Positions 12,590 through 24,100 are shown, counted from the first letter of the stretch. The stretch: DNA of 64,000 nucleotides from Dallia pectoralis (GCA_029465975.1 CM055744.1:11069596-11133595), one strand, 5' to 3'. Notes: generated from the sequence alone by a model not told the origin. Numbers and translations are program-made.

Positions 12590-12900
12590 TTACGTCTATA
12601 ATGGAGTCACAGCAGAGAGCACAGTCACCAGATCTCCAGCCTTCAGAGCTGTTGTGGGAGCAACTAGACTATATTGTACATAAGAAGTGCCCATCAAGCC
12701 AATTGAACATGAAGGAGGTGCATTAGGAAGCATTGGGTGAAATCTATGCAGATTACCTCAACAAATTGACAACTAGAATGCCAAAGGTCTGCAAGGCTGT
12801 AATTGCTGCAATTGGAGGATTCTTTGAATCACTAACACAGGGTATCCACAACAAGGTTGCATACCACGTTTGGGCTTGTCAGAACATATGAAAAACACTC
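12590..12900 (+). mobile_element. Tc1/mariner relic, transposase C-terminal part
   Basis: The stretch cagtcaccagatctccagcc followed by cttcagagctgttgtggg is a decayed form of the Tc1-type 'SPDLNPIE..LW' region. Next comes sequence like the C-terminal 'RMPKVCKAVI' block (aatgccaaaggtctgcaaggc, 12777-12797). Stops and indels are present and no terminal inverted repeat was resolved. It appears to be a different family from the copies at 5.3 and 13.9 kb. Confidence 0.6.
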
Positions 12901-12960
12901 AAAAGGTAAAGCCAGGAGTCAAATTGTAGTGTTCCTTATTTGACACTGCCTTTAAAAACA

Positions 12961-13343
12961 TTCATGGCTGCTACCTGTGTGGTCACATTGAAATGAAGAA
13001 AAGGAAATAGAACAGAATGCTTGGTTTTTACAGCACAGTGACTTAATCACAACACCAAACTGGAAAATAAAAAGGCAGTGATGCCATTAAATTTACTAGA
13101 TTTCAACAGTTAGACAAAAGTCCCAAAGGAGTTGGTTCAGGAGACCACTGACGTATGTGTCTGTTCAACGGATTTACACTTGACTGGTTAAATGGCATCT
13201 GCATAATGATGGCGTGACAGACACACACCTTAAAATGTTTTCTCGATTTAACGACCGAGAGGGTTTCAATTCACACACACACACGAGAAAGTTAGTAATG
13301 TCTAGGATCTAAAATTAGCAGGCAAGAGGCAATAAAGTCATGC
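12961..13343. other. Intronic sequence; nothing recognised
   Basis: No exon or repeat family recognised, apart from short CA runs near 13220 and 13274. Confidence 0.4.
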
Positions 13344-13570
13344 CGTGTGACATATAGTAAATGTCCTGCCGTGTGACATATAGTAAATGTCCTGCCGTGT
13401 GACATACAGTAAATGTCCTGCCGTGTGACATATAGTAAATGTCCTGCCGTGTGACATATAGTAAATGTCCTGCCGTGTGACATATAGTAAATGTCCTGCC
13501 GTGTGACATATAGTAAATGTCCTGCCGTGTGACATATAGTAAATGTCCTGCCGTGTGACATATAGTAAAT
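13344..13570. repeat. 26-bp minisatellite, 9 copies
   Basis: Nine near-identical 26-bp units around gtgtgacatatagtaaatgt; one unit has a C for T change (near 13406). Flanked at 13636-13765 by an imperfect duplication of about 70 bp containing ctacagctacactgagg. Confidence 0.95.
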
Positions 13571-14104
13571 GCACTGTATGGATGCATACTGTCAAATAGG
13601 CCTATCATTCAGTCTTTCCTGGTCCTGTGGAGCAAACTACTACAGCTACACTGAGGAAATCTCCAACATGGCTGTGTAGTGATGAGTGATCTACTATAGC
13701 TACACTGAGGTAATATCCAGTATGGCTGCGTTGTGTGGATTAAACTACTACAGGTACCCCTGGTTGGGAACCACTTATCTAAAAGATATACACTAACCAA
13801 TCAAAACTTTATGAGGTCAAAAAAACATAGTGACTCTGTATTAGGTTGCAATATTTGTGAGGAAAGAAATGGGTGAATTAGCTGCTAACATCTGCAAAAT
13901 AACTAAAATGTCAAATGTGTCAGCTACAATAAGTTAAACTTCCAAATGCCATAACAGAGTGACATCATCACAGTCACTATTGGCTAATACACAGATGAGC
14001 CAGAGTACAGGAGTGAAACCTAAGTGACTTTGATCAGATTCTGAACATTATGATCAGACCACTGGGTCAGAGCATCTCTGAAACGGGCTTGTAGGGTTCT
14101 CCTG

Positions 14105-15994
14105 GTCAGCAGTGGTGGGTACCTACAGACAGTGGTGGGTACCTACAGACAGTGGTGAGTACCTACAGACAGTGGTGGGTACCTACAGACAGCGGTGGGT
14201 ACCTACAGACAGCGGTGGGTACCTACAGACAGCGGTGGGTACCTACAGACAGCGGTGGGTACCTACAGACAGCGGTGAGTACCTACAGACAGCGGTGAGT
14301 ACCTACAGACAGCGGTGAGTACCTACAGACAGCGGTGGGTACCTACAGACAGCGGTGAGTACCTACAGACAGCGGTGAGTACCTACAGACAGCGGTGAGT
14401 ACCTACAGACAGCGGTGAGTACCTACAGACAGCGGTGGGTACCTACAGACAGCGGTGGGTACCTACAGACAGCGGTGAGTACCTACAGACAGCGGTGAGT
14501 ACCTACAGACAGCGGTGGGTACCTACAGACAGCGGTGAGTACCTACAGACAGCGGTGAGTACCTACAGACAGCGGTGAGTACCTACAGACAGCGGTGAGT
14601 ACCTACAGACAGCGGTGGGTACCTACAGACAGCGGGGTACCTACAGACAGCGGTGAGTACCTACAGACAGCGGTGAGTACCTACAGACAGCGGTGGGTAC
14701 CTACAGACAGTGGTGAGTACCTACAGACAGTGGTGAGTACCTACAGACAGTGGTGGGTACCTACAGACAGTGGTGGGTACCTACAGACAGTGGTGGGTAC
14801 CTACAGACAGTGGTGGGTACCTACAGACAGTGGTGGGTACCTACAGACAGTGGTGGGTACCTACAGACAGTGGTGGGTACCTACAGACAGTGGTGAGTAC
14901 CTACAGACAGTGGTGAGTACCTACAGACAGTGGTGGGTACCTACAGACAGTGGTGAGTACCTACAGACAGTGGTGGGTACCTACAGACAGTGGTGAGTAC
15001 CTACAGACAGTGGTGAGTACCTACAGACAGTGGTGGGTACCTACGGACAGTGGTGGGTACCTACAGACAGTGGTGGGTACCTACAGACAGTGGTGGGTAC
15101 CTACAGACAGTGGTGGGTACCTACAGACAGTGGTGAGTACCTACAGACAGTGGTGGGTACCTACAGACAGTGGTGAGTACCTACAGACAGTGGTGGGTAC
15201 CTACAGACAGTGGTGGGTACCTACAGACAGTGGTGGGTACCTACAGACAGTGGTGGGTACCTACAGACAGTGGTGAGTACCTACAGACAGTGGTGAGTAC
15301 CTACAGACAGTGGTGGGTACCTACAGACAGTGGTGGGTACCTACAGACAGTGGTGAGTACCTACAGACAGTGGTGAGTACCTACAGACAGTGGTGGGTAC
15401 CTACAGACAGTGGTGGGTACCTACAGACAGTGGTGGGTACCTACAGACAGTGGTGAGTACCTACAGACAGTGGTGAGTACCTACAGACAGTGGTGGGTAC
15501 CTACAGACAGTGGTGGGTACCTACAGACAGTGGTGGGTACCTACAGACAGTGGTGAGTACCTACAGACAGTGGTGAGTACCTACAGACAGTGGTGGGTAC
15601 CTACAGACAGTGGTGGGTACCTACAGACAGTGGTGAGTACCTACAGACAGTGGTGAGTACCTACAGACAGTGGTGGGTACCTACAGACAGTGGTGAGTAC
15701 CTACAGACAGTGGTGGGTACCTACAGACAGTGGTGAGTACCTACAGACAGTGGTGAGTACCTACAGACAGTGGTGAGTACCTACAGACAGTGGTGGTACC
15801 TACAGACAGTGGTGGGTATCTACAGACAGTGGTGAGTACCTACAGACAGTGGTGAGTACCTACAGACAGTGGTGAGTACCTACAGACAGTGGTGAGTACC
15901 TACAGACAGTGGTGGGTACCTACAGACAGTGGTGAGTACCTACAGACAGTGGTGAGTACCTACAGACAGTGGTGGGTACCTACAGACAGTGGTC
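14105..15994. repeat. 20-bp minisatellite, ~94 copies, inside Tc1 copy B
   Basis: The unit is acctacagacagtggtgagt, with the alternates ggtgggt and agcggtg. Units carrying agcggtg are concentrated in about 14185-14695 and agtggtg units fill the remainder. Single irregular units lie at 14633 (short), 15045 (acggac) and 15790-15820. The frame-shifting 20-bp period leaves a Tyr/Thr-rich open frame that is not a gene. Confidence 0.97.
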
Positions 15995-16137
15995 TGAGCA
16001 GGGACATCCCGTCTAGGCCAAACCGACAGAAGGGCTTCTGTAGCACAAGTCACAGAATATTTTAATGATGGTTACAAGAGGAATGCGTCACAGCACACAT
16101 GTATCACACCCTGCTGTGTACGGGGCTGTGTAGCCAC

Positions 16138-16612
16138 ATGGTGGTAAATGTGCTAGCCGTGGGGTGGTAAGTGTGCTAGTCACAGGGTGTAAGTGTGCTA
16201 GCCACAGGGTGGTAAATGTGCTAGCCACAGGGTGGTAAATGTGCTAGCCACAGGGTGGTAAATGTGCTAGCCACAGGGTGTAAGTGTGCTAGCCACAAGG
16301 TGGTAAATGTGCTAGCCACAGGGTGGTAAATGTGCTAGCCACAGGGTGGTAAATGTGCTAGCCGTGGGGTGGTAAGTGTGCTAGCCACAGGGTGGTAAAT
16401 GTGCTAGCCACAGGGTGGCAAATGTGCTAGCCACAGGGTGGTAAATGTGCTAGCCACAGGGTGGTAAATGTGCTAGCCACAGGGTGTAAGTGTGCTAGCC
16501 ACATGGTGGTAAATGTGCTAGCCACAGGGTGTAAGTGTGCTAGCCACATGGTGGTAGATGTGCTAGCCACAGGGTGGTAAGTGTGCTAGCCACAGGGTGG
16601 TAAGTGTACCCA
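16138..16612. repeat. 23-bp minisatellite, ~20 copies, inside Tc1 copy B
   Basis: The unit carries gggtggtaaatgtgctagcc. Variants include shortened units (gggtgtaagtgtgctag) and gccgtgggg units. It begins exactly in the gtgtagccaca segment of the transposon and ends where the transposon sequence resumes. Confidence 0.95.
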
Positions 16613-16739
16613 TCACGACCCCTCCATCATCAAAAGTGTCAACAATGAACATGTGAGTGTCGGAACAGGACACCGGAGCAGGAACATCAGAACCCTTTTC
16701 TCACTGACAGACACTCGTGATTTTTCACTGCATGTTCTG

Positions 16740-17112
16740 TAGAGGTCGATTCTGTTCAATCAATAAGCCACACAAAACAGTCTTGTCGGCTGTACCTCCC
16801 CTAGAGGTCTTTACAACGTCATCTGTCGCTGTCTTGATATCGACAAAATCATTAATAGCACTTTTACCCCTCAAATGAAACCTCAGACCAGAATCCAAGG
16901 ATGTGATGGTGGAGAAGCAACATGAGGCTACTTAGAGGAACTGTGTAGTGGTAAATGGGTGATATGCTTAAAGGAACGTTGACATGGGGATTTTTCAACT
17001 ACGAGCGCCTATACAATGGTAGAAAAAACATTATATTATTATATATGAATTGTGTGTGAAATTAAGGAAGAGTATGTGCTCTTTGAAAAAAAAAAAAAAC
17101 CATGGCAAATGT
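16740..17112. other. Intronic sequence; nothing recognised
   Basis: No exon or element I can support. Confidence 0.4.
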
Positions 17113-17480
17113 TATTTGTGAGGTTTGAACACTGATCTCTGTTGGGAAGCTGTATTTTTAAAAAGTGAACATTGGTCCCTGTTGGGAAGCTGTATTTGTG
17201 AGGATTGAGCACTGATCTCTGTTGGGAAGCTGTATTTGTGAGGGTTGAGTACTGATCTCTGTTGGGAAGCTGTATTTGTGAGGGTTGAGCACTGATCTCT
17301 GTTGGGAAGCTGTATTTGTGAGGATTGAGCACTGATCTCTGTTGGGAAGCTGTATGTGAGGTTTGAACATTGATCTCTGTTGGAAAGCTGCATGTGAGGA
17401 TTGAGCACTGATCTCTGTTGGGAAGCTGTATTTGTGAGGATTGAGCACTGATCTCTGTTGGGAAGCTGTATGTGAGGTTT
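17113..17480. repeat. ~40-bp minisatellite, 9 copies
   Basis: Nine units with the core gatctctgttgggaagctgt; lengths vary with a ttt indel and an occasional deleted spacer. All frames are open on the minus strand by chance. Confidence 0.95.
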
Positions 17481-17499
17481 GAGTTGCCATGAGAGAACA

Positions 17500-19060
17500 A
17501 CACCCAGGCTCTGCACTTAAAACCTAGAGTGTAATTTTTCCATAATGGGGTTCAGTAAAACTGTGTAGCCTGTGGTGCCTCCAGTGCACAAATACCTCAG
17601 TATCATGGGTTCGTCAGGCCGCTGGCTAATTCAGCACACTGTTCATCTTTCCCACTGTAACAAATATTTTGTTGTCAAGTTTTGTTTTGGTTTGACACAA
17701 AGAGATTGGCCTGATCAGTTTGCTCGATGTGCAATAAAAATATTTTTTCCTGAAGTGATTTCCTAGTTTTATTCATTGGTTAGAATGATATTACTCAACG
17801 TTTTAACAAATCGCAAAAGCTGAATTATCGTTAAAAGCCTACCGATCAATCGTTGGGAACGTAGACGATTAGTCGACAAATCGTTCAAATAATCGTTAAA
17901 TTAGTCCATTATCAAAATAATAGCGACTTTCTTTTCTTGATGAGACTCTTATTTACTTTGTCCACTTGTTGGGTGTGCTCCTAAATCAGCTAAAGTAACC
18001 TGCCAAAAAAAGAAGGCCCTTCCCACAAGGGGCCATGATCCCATCAATCACAGGACATCCAAGGTGACAGCAGAAGGGAAATTGTAGTGCCGGGTCGAGT
18101 TGGTTCCACTGCCAGCTGTGCGGTGAGGAGGACATTAATATAAATATTTCCAGTCCAGAGCTGCTAGATTCGTCCTCTGTGTCCTGTCTCGCCATTACGG
18201 TCTCTCCAGTTGGAATGTTTCTCTCCGTCTTTCTGCACTATTTCCCCCCCTCACCTGTCTTTCCTTGTTCAGAGTTCAGAATGTCAGAGCCAGTGACAAG
18301 TTCAACCACTGTTATTGAGGCAGGCAGAGATTGTCCAGACTAGGTCAAAATGGTCTGTGTGTGAGGGGAAAATGGAAGAGACCAAGGCCGAGAGAAGACA
18401 GACAATTACAGAGAGAGAAACGGGGGGGGTATGGGGGGTGTCAGAGAGAATATACCACTGAAAAACACAACGGCCCTCAGTGTCTGGTTTTGGGTGTAGG
18501 AGACCCCCCAGTCCCACCCAAATAAGCTCTGGCCCAGGTCGCTGACCCTTGACCTCTCACAGCCTGGGTCTGCCTAGCCGTTCCGCCAGGTTCCACTAAT
18601 TCATCTAATCACGCCCCTTAGCCTGAGTTCGGACAAGCTGATTACAGTGCAACCCCCACACCTCCTCCCCCCCTCTCTGTGTCTCTCTGTGTCTCTCTTC
18701 CAACAGTTAAAACTGGCATGGAGACGGGGCTGAGAGAACAAGGTTTGGAATTTACGTCTCAAGGCATGTAGGAAATTACTCCCCTCCTACATTTCCGACA
18801 GTGGTTCTAGGACAAAGATGGCTAGCGTGCACACAGTGTACAAGCTGGGGTATATGTTCAAGCACCCACATATGAAGCACCACTTTCAGCGTTAATCCTG
18901 TTCCTCCCAAACCTCCTCCCGTGAAGCTCAGCGACGAACAAAGTTTACGTGAAGCAGTTTACTGATAGCGGAAAGAAACTAACAACGAGATTTACAGTAT
19001 TTCCAAACACATGTGAGAGTTTCAAAATGTAAAACGCCTAAAGATCATTGTTAAGTAACC
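17500..19060. other. Intronic sequence; possible decayed hAT-type end
   Basis: Mostly unremarkable. The stretch 17825-17930 (cgattagtcgac and taatcgtta segments) resembles the decayed termini of a common fish DNA transposon, but this is weak. Poly-pyrimidine and G runs occur at 18240-18260, 18420-18440 and 18655-18700. No exon was supported. Confidence 0.35.
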
Positions 19061-19069
19061 ATTTTTTGT

Positions 19070-19425
19070 ATGTATTATACATGGGGATTATACATCCATT
19101 ATAATGTTAGATATAATATGACGATGGCCAGGGGACACACGGACACAGACACGGACCCAGACACAACACACCCCAACTTCATAACAAGTCTCCATTGTTG
19201 ACAATAATAAGACAATTCAGGGCTTCTACAGTGCAGCCTGCTGTTACCACTGTTAAAAAGAGCTGTCGGTTTTTGTTGTTGTTGTGTAAAGCAGAATAAT
19301 TAATATTATTTAGATATATTATTTATTCATTATTTGATAGTGCTAGTGATAGACTCGAATCGTTAAGCAGGCTCAATAATGATATCAAAATCGATAAAAA
19401 ATGACCGATTACCATCCCTAGTTCA
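19070..19425 (-). mobile_element. Short non-autonomous DNA transposon, copy 2 (inverted)
   Basis: Reverse-complement match to the block at 6145-6480, ending in accatcccta. Matching segments appear in mirrored order, including the mid-element string ctattgttgacaataataa with one change. There is a small insertion relative to copy 1 near 19230. Confidence 0.55.
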
Positions 19426-19445
19426 GACCCGGTCCCAGAGCGATG

Positions 19446-19822
19446 TCACTCGAACGCGTCTCACACAGCGTGTACACTGGAACGCGTCTCACACAGCGTG
19501 TACACTGGAACGCGTCTCACACAGCGTGTACACTGGAACGCGTCTCACACAGCGTGTACACTGGAACGCGTCTCACACAGCGTGTACACTGGAACGCGTC
19601 TCACACAGCGTGTACACTGGAACGCGTCTCACACAGCGTGTACACTGGAACGCGTCTCACACAGCGTGTACACTGGAACGCGTCTCACACAGCGTGTACA
19701 CTCGAACGCGTCTCACACAGCGTGTACACTCGAACGCGTCTCACACAGCGTGTACACTCGAACGCGTCTCACACAGCGTGTACACTCGAACGCGTCTCAC
19801 ACAGCGTGTACACTCGAACGCG
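19446..19822. repeat. 28-bp CpG-rich minisatellite, 13-14 copies
   Basis: Thirteen full copies plus a partial of a 28-bp unit containing aacgcgtctcacacagcgtg. The first nine end in actgg and the last units in actcg. Each unit carries ACGCGT and several CpGs. Confidence 0.95.
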
Positions 19823-19924
19823 ACTGCATATACGATCTCTTGACTGGACTTTCGCACTATCAACCTGGCATCGGCGGCTGAGACTATAGTTACACCGCTT
19901 ATACCACAGCTTTAAATCACCCGA

Positions 19925-20690
19925 GTTCACAGCATTTGACCACGCTAGTTCACAGCATTTGACCACGCTAGTTCACAGCATTTGACCACGCTAGTTCACA
20001 GCATTTGACCACGCTAGTTCACAGCATTTGACCACGCTAGTTCACAGCATTTGACCACGCTAGTTCACAGCATTTGACCACGCTAGTTCACAGCATTTGA
20101 CCACGCTAGTTCACAGCATTTGACCACGCTAGTTCACAGCATTTGACCACCCTAGTTCACAGCATTTGACCTCCCTAGATCACAGCATTTGACCTCCCTA
20201 GTTCACAGCATTTGACCATGCTAGTTCACAGCATTTGACCACGCTAGTTCACAGCATTTGACCTCCCTAGTTCACAGCATTTGACCTCCCTAGTTCACAG
20301 CATTTGACCTCCCTAGTTCACAGCATTTGACCTCCCTAGTTCACAGCATTTGACCACGCTAGTTCACAGCATTTGACCACGCTAGTTCACAGCATTTGAC
20401 CACGCTAGTTCACAGCATTTGACCACGCTAGTTCACAGCATTTGACCACGCTAGTTCACAGCATTTGACCACGCTAGTTCACAGCATTTGACCACGCTAG
20501 TTCACAGCATTTGACCACGCTAGTTCACAGCATTTGACCACGCTAGTTCACAGCATTTGACCACGCTAGTTCACAGCATTTGACCACGCTAGTTCACAGC
20601 ATTTGACCACGCTAGTTCACAGCATTTGACCACCCTAGTTCACAGCATTTGACCACCCTAGTTCACAGCATTTGACCACGCTAGGCCAAA
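19925..20690. repeat. 23-bp minisatellite, ~33 copies
   Basis: The unit contains gttcacagcatttgaccacg. A patch of units around 20155-20345 has ctccctag instead of cacgctag, flanked on both sides by cacgctag units. Confidence 0.95.
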
Positions 20691-21912
20691 CAGTGCCCAT
20701 ATTTAATCTATGCCCGACTCCTTCCAATGCCGCATCAAGGCTCTAGGATTTACCTCTTCTTTGTGAAGCTCACATGCGTCACTAGCGACTGTTGGAAATG
20801 CTTAACTTTAGGCGTTAAATATTTCATAACGTTTTTTGACTTAGTATAGAGACTTAGTATGTAAGATCCTTTGCAGAATCAGGCTGTATTTTCCTGCCTC
20901 CACATCTCTACCCTGCTGCTCCCTCTAACATTAGGCACCTGCCTGCTAATTCAAATGAAGCCATCCCCCTTCAGCACGAGATTTCACCCCAGACAACCGG
21001 AGGACAACGCTTGATTCAGGCTAGATGACTTGTCTAACTTGGCACTGCATGGCGGTGAAAGTGACATACAGACCGAGAAGGAGAGAGACCTACAGAGAGA
21101 GAGTAAGCTAGAGCAAATGTGAGACACATACAGACCGAGCTAGAGAAACATACAGAGAGTAAGCTCATTTCTACTCGTGGAAGGCGTTTTACTTGGCTGA
21201 TTTAAAGAACTCATCTCAACGTGATTCTGGGTCACCATCTCCCTTGATGTTGCACCAAACCAGGCCAGCTACACAAAAGACTGTCGTCTGTTGTCTGTAC
21301 CCAGCTAGCACACAACTTTTAGCCAGCTAGGACAAGTGATGGAAATGTTATTGACTCGGATCTTTCGAAATTTACAAATTCACTGATTTTACTTTACTTG
21401 TCTAAGGTGGTAAAGCCTAGAGCACAAACAAGAAACTGAACATGACTACTTATGCATTTTGAATCAAGCCATGATTCTGAAAATTGTTGGTTTCGCGCAA
21501 TCATTCGCCTGGTTAGTAATTTGAATTAGAAAATTGTCATTGTCTAGGGCAGGAGTTGACAACATATAACACACAGCAGAAGGAGGCTATTCAAAGTACT
21601 GCCTTTGGAGGGAGGAGGGGTGAGTGAAAAGGGGTGTCGGATAGAATTTAGGAGAAGCGCACACGTGAAGGAGCGCACGTGAAGGGGCGCACGTGAAGGG
21701 GCGCACGTGCTACTACGCGAAAAATCAAGATTTTTTAAACAAGAAACAGGTTTATTCACCAACTGACCACTGGTTGCGGCATTTGAACACACATTTAAAA
21801 CACAAACTGAGCAAAACACACAACACAAACAGTCAAGTGACTCTGGCCAATTTGGCATATGTACTGGGTGAACATAGAATATGTAGTATGTATCTGAATA
21901 GTGCAAATGAGC
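20691..21912. other. Intronic sequence; small gcgcacgtgaagg repeat
   Basis: No coding sequence was supported. Positions 21657-21712 hold four short copies of a 16-bp unit with gcgcacgtgaagg; three contain CACGTG. Confidence 0.5.
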
Positions 21913-21914
21913 AG

Positions 21915-22575
21915 TGTCTAGATGTGTGAGCAGATTGCCCCATGGTGGGTAATGCGTGGGGGGGGGCAGTCTAGTGCTTGAGGCATATTCCTTAGACTCA
22001 CCGCCATGAGGAAGAAGCTGTTCTTGTGGCGAGATGTTTTGGTCTTGATAGACCGTAGCTGTCTGCCACAGGGGAGAATTCTGAATAGCCCGTTAGCCGC
22101 ATAGGAGGGGTCTGCCTCAATCTTTGCCGCCCGTCTCAGTGCAAGCAAGCATATTTATATAGCAATTTATATATCAATGTGCTTTACAAAGGAGAACATA
22201 AGCAACCCGTTTACTGGCATCATGTACATTTAAAACATTACATCTCCGTCTTAACTGTGTACATTTTATTCAGTGACGTGGCTTTGAACAGTTCTTTGAG
22301 GGACGGCAGCTTATAGCCAATGGTCCACTTCGCAGAGCGGATGATGCGTTGCAGTCTGTCTTTATCCTTGACAGTGGCTGCAGTGTACCAGACAGTGATG
22401 GAGGAGGTCAGGGTGGTCGTTGGCAGTAGAGTCTTTACTGTGCTTTCTTAGTGAGAGAGGTGATGTTCAGCTCCCGCTTGAGGTTCTGGGTGATGGTGTG
22501 GTCCAGGAAGCAAACGGACTCCACTGTGTTAACCGGAAAGCCACCCAGGACAATGGGACAAAAGTCAGCTGGGCT
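21915..22575 (-). mobile_element. L2/CR1-group LINE remnant (RT C-terminal region)
   Basis: On the minus strand, 22400-22560 gives a decayed 'VESVCFLDHTITQNLKREL' segment, and 22200-22400 the 'TVWYTAATVKDKDRLQ..IIRSAKW' region in shifting frames. 21918-22148 then gives LRRAAKIEADPSYAANGLF and SRHKNSFFLMAV. These are the last blocks of L2-like reverse transcriptases. A stretch of about 100 bp at 22150-22250 does not fit and may be an insertion. The element is 5'-truncated and frameshifted. Confidence 0.75.
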
Positions 22576-22744
22576 TCTCATTGGACATGATCTTATTATC
22601 TGAATAGTATTAGTTATCGTTTGAATAATATTCGTTCAACCGAAGTATGCGGTTTGAAAACGACAAGCACTACTCATGAGACACAAAGTAGTGGGCGTGT
22701 TCTCATTTCGGCTCAATGGCTGTTCGTGAAAGGAGCAAGTTTGC

Positions 22745-22945
22745 ATATAGAGGAAGCATTGTGGCAGACAACACGCAGACGTCAAACAAAATTAATTACA
22801 GAACTAAAAGACAATATCAACACATAGCATTTAGTTTACTGGATGGATGACTAACCAGGAGGAAGCAGTGTGGCATACATGCAGAACTCAGATACAGAAC
22901 TAGAAGACAATATCAACACATAACATTTAGTTTACCGGATGGAAG
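22745..22945. repeat. Imperfect ~105-bp tandem duplication
   Basis: Two consecutive copies share aggaagca.tgtggca, acagaacta.aagacaata, and acatttagtttac.ggatgga. The second copy lacks a short internal piece. Confidence 0.7.
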
Positions 22946-23074
22946 ATTAACCGAGCACCTCGATACTACACACTGGGTATTGCGAAAGACTCCCAACACT
23001 TCTAGGAATAAATGCAGCCGACTGGGACACAGCCCACATGCATTTATTAATTCCTATTATAATTTGTTCTCTTA

Positions 23075-23240
23075 TTAACTTCACCCAGACCGGCCAGAAT
23101 TCCTCTCATGGTTTCTTCATAAGTTCTGACCTATTATTGAGTTTGACAGAGTCACTGTTCATCAACCTGGCCGTTGCTTTCTCTATGAGGTCTCTGGCTG
23201 GGTGTCTTTAAAAGCGCTTTGTGACAACTAACTTCAAAAC
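23075..23240. repeat. Fragment of a dispersed teleost repeat
   Basis: Sequence such as ctcatggtttcttcat and aaagcgctttgtgacaa resembles the tail of a widely dispersed fish interspersed repeat. A second fragment of the same type lies at 38790-38890 (agagcctggttcctc). Confidence 0.4.
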
Positions 23241-23449
23241 ATACATTTATAAAATACATGGGATTAGCTAAGCAACCCAGCTATATGCTATTTTATAACC
23301 TACTATTTTCTACACTCTCCAAATTTTGGTAGCATTTTGTGGCCAAATATTTTGTTCGTAGGCAACATTTATTCCGTAATTACATTCCAGCTTCTCTTGA
23401 ACTGATCGACCTTGATTCACTTGCTAACACTAGGCTATGCCGCCTACTG

Positions 23450-23524
23450 ATCAGCCAAAACATAAAAACCATCGGCTAATAAACTGTTGGTCTTCCACGT
23501 GATGAACAAAAACCAGGGCATGGT

Positions 23525-23555
<31 letters not shown>

Positions 23556-23770
23556 CTCTACAAGACCCTGTGTAGATGCTGCCACCAATACATAAGCATC
23601 CTGTAAGTCCTGTATAAGGCGAGGTGGAGTCGGTTAGTCCAGCACATCCCACAGATGCTCAATCGGGATTGGAGGCCAGGGCAACACCTTGAACTCTTCA
23701 TTATGTCCTCAAACCTTTGCCACACTGCCCACATGGTTTAGGAGAGTGCCACAGTGTATTACTGACAGCC
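23450..23770 (-). mobile_element. Tc1-like transposon fragment, same family as copy B
   Basis: It begins with ctgatcagccaaaacata, the typical terminal sequence. After an AT dinucleotide insertion (23525-23550) it continues with tgtaagtcctgtataaggcg, cagcacatcccacagatgct and caacaccttgaactcttc, which follow the antisense 3' part of this family. The remainder of the element is missing. Confidence 0.65.
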
Positions 23771-24100
23771 AAAAGGCACATGGCTCTGCTGGAGATCTAG
23801 CCAGGTACAGCCAAACATACACAAATACAATGAATAAAACAGGCCCTGAACCTCAGAATGTCTCAGATAAACTGTTCTCTGGTATTGTGATTCAATCATT
23901 TCCAAAGTAATGTGAAATTGTCATAAATGTTTCGATAGCCTGTGCGTCTCAAGCAACGTCACCAATTACAGCGCACACGGATGTGCACATTGCCTCATAG
24001 CACATTCTGCTATGCACCCACGGATTCCTCCCATTATTTAAACATGAGTTATTAAAAAGACCCTCATATCAAGATCATCTTACTTGAGCAATAAAAGTTA
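23771..24100. other. Spacer; nothing recognised
   Basis: No exon or known element seen. Confidence 0.4.

Larger units (their letters stand above)
13840..16800 (+). mobile_element. Tc1-like transposon copy B, inflated by two internal arrays
   Basis: The left flank (13840-13980) matches 5155-5345. The Tc1 sequence then begins (tacacagatgagccag) and runs through gggtcagagcatctctgaaac to ggtcagcagtggtgggtacc, where it enters the 20-bp array. It re-emerges at 15995 (gacatcccgtctaggccaaa) and continues in family order to gtgtagccacatgg, where a second 23-bp array starts. It re-emerges at about 16605 with tacccatcacgacccctcc and a decayed transposase segment to about 16735. The transposase is not intact. 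This is a dead element whose length comes mostly from tandem growth. Confidence 0.75.

Noticed and set aside
14112..15376. Tyr/Thr/Gln-rich repeat protein frames
   Set aside because: A 20-bp unit without stops gives open frames in all phases; it interrupts a dead transposase.
14105..15994. CRISPR-like regular array
   Set aside because: There are no unique spacers between repeats; units are head to tail with point variants, and the context is a vertebrate transposon.
19379..19889. Open frames of 127-154 codons in the ACGCGT array
   Set aside because: Three overlapping frames from one 28-bp unit; no start context, no flanking coding sequence.
21544..21906. 120-codon minus-strand frame
   Set aside because: No recognisable domain, poor start context, and it overlaps a short repeat; treated as chance.
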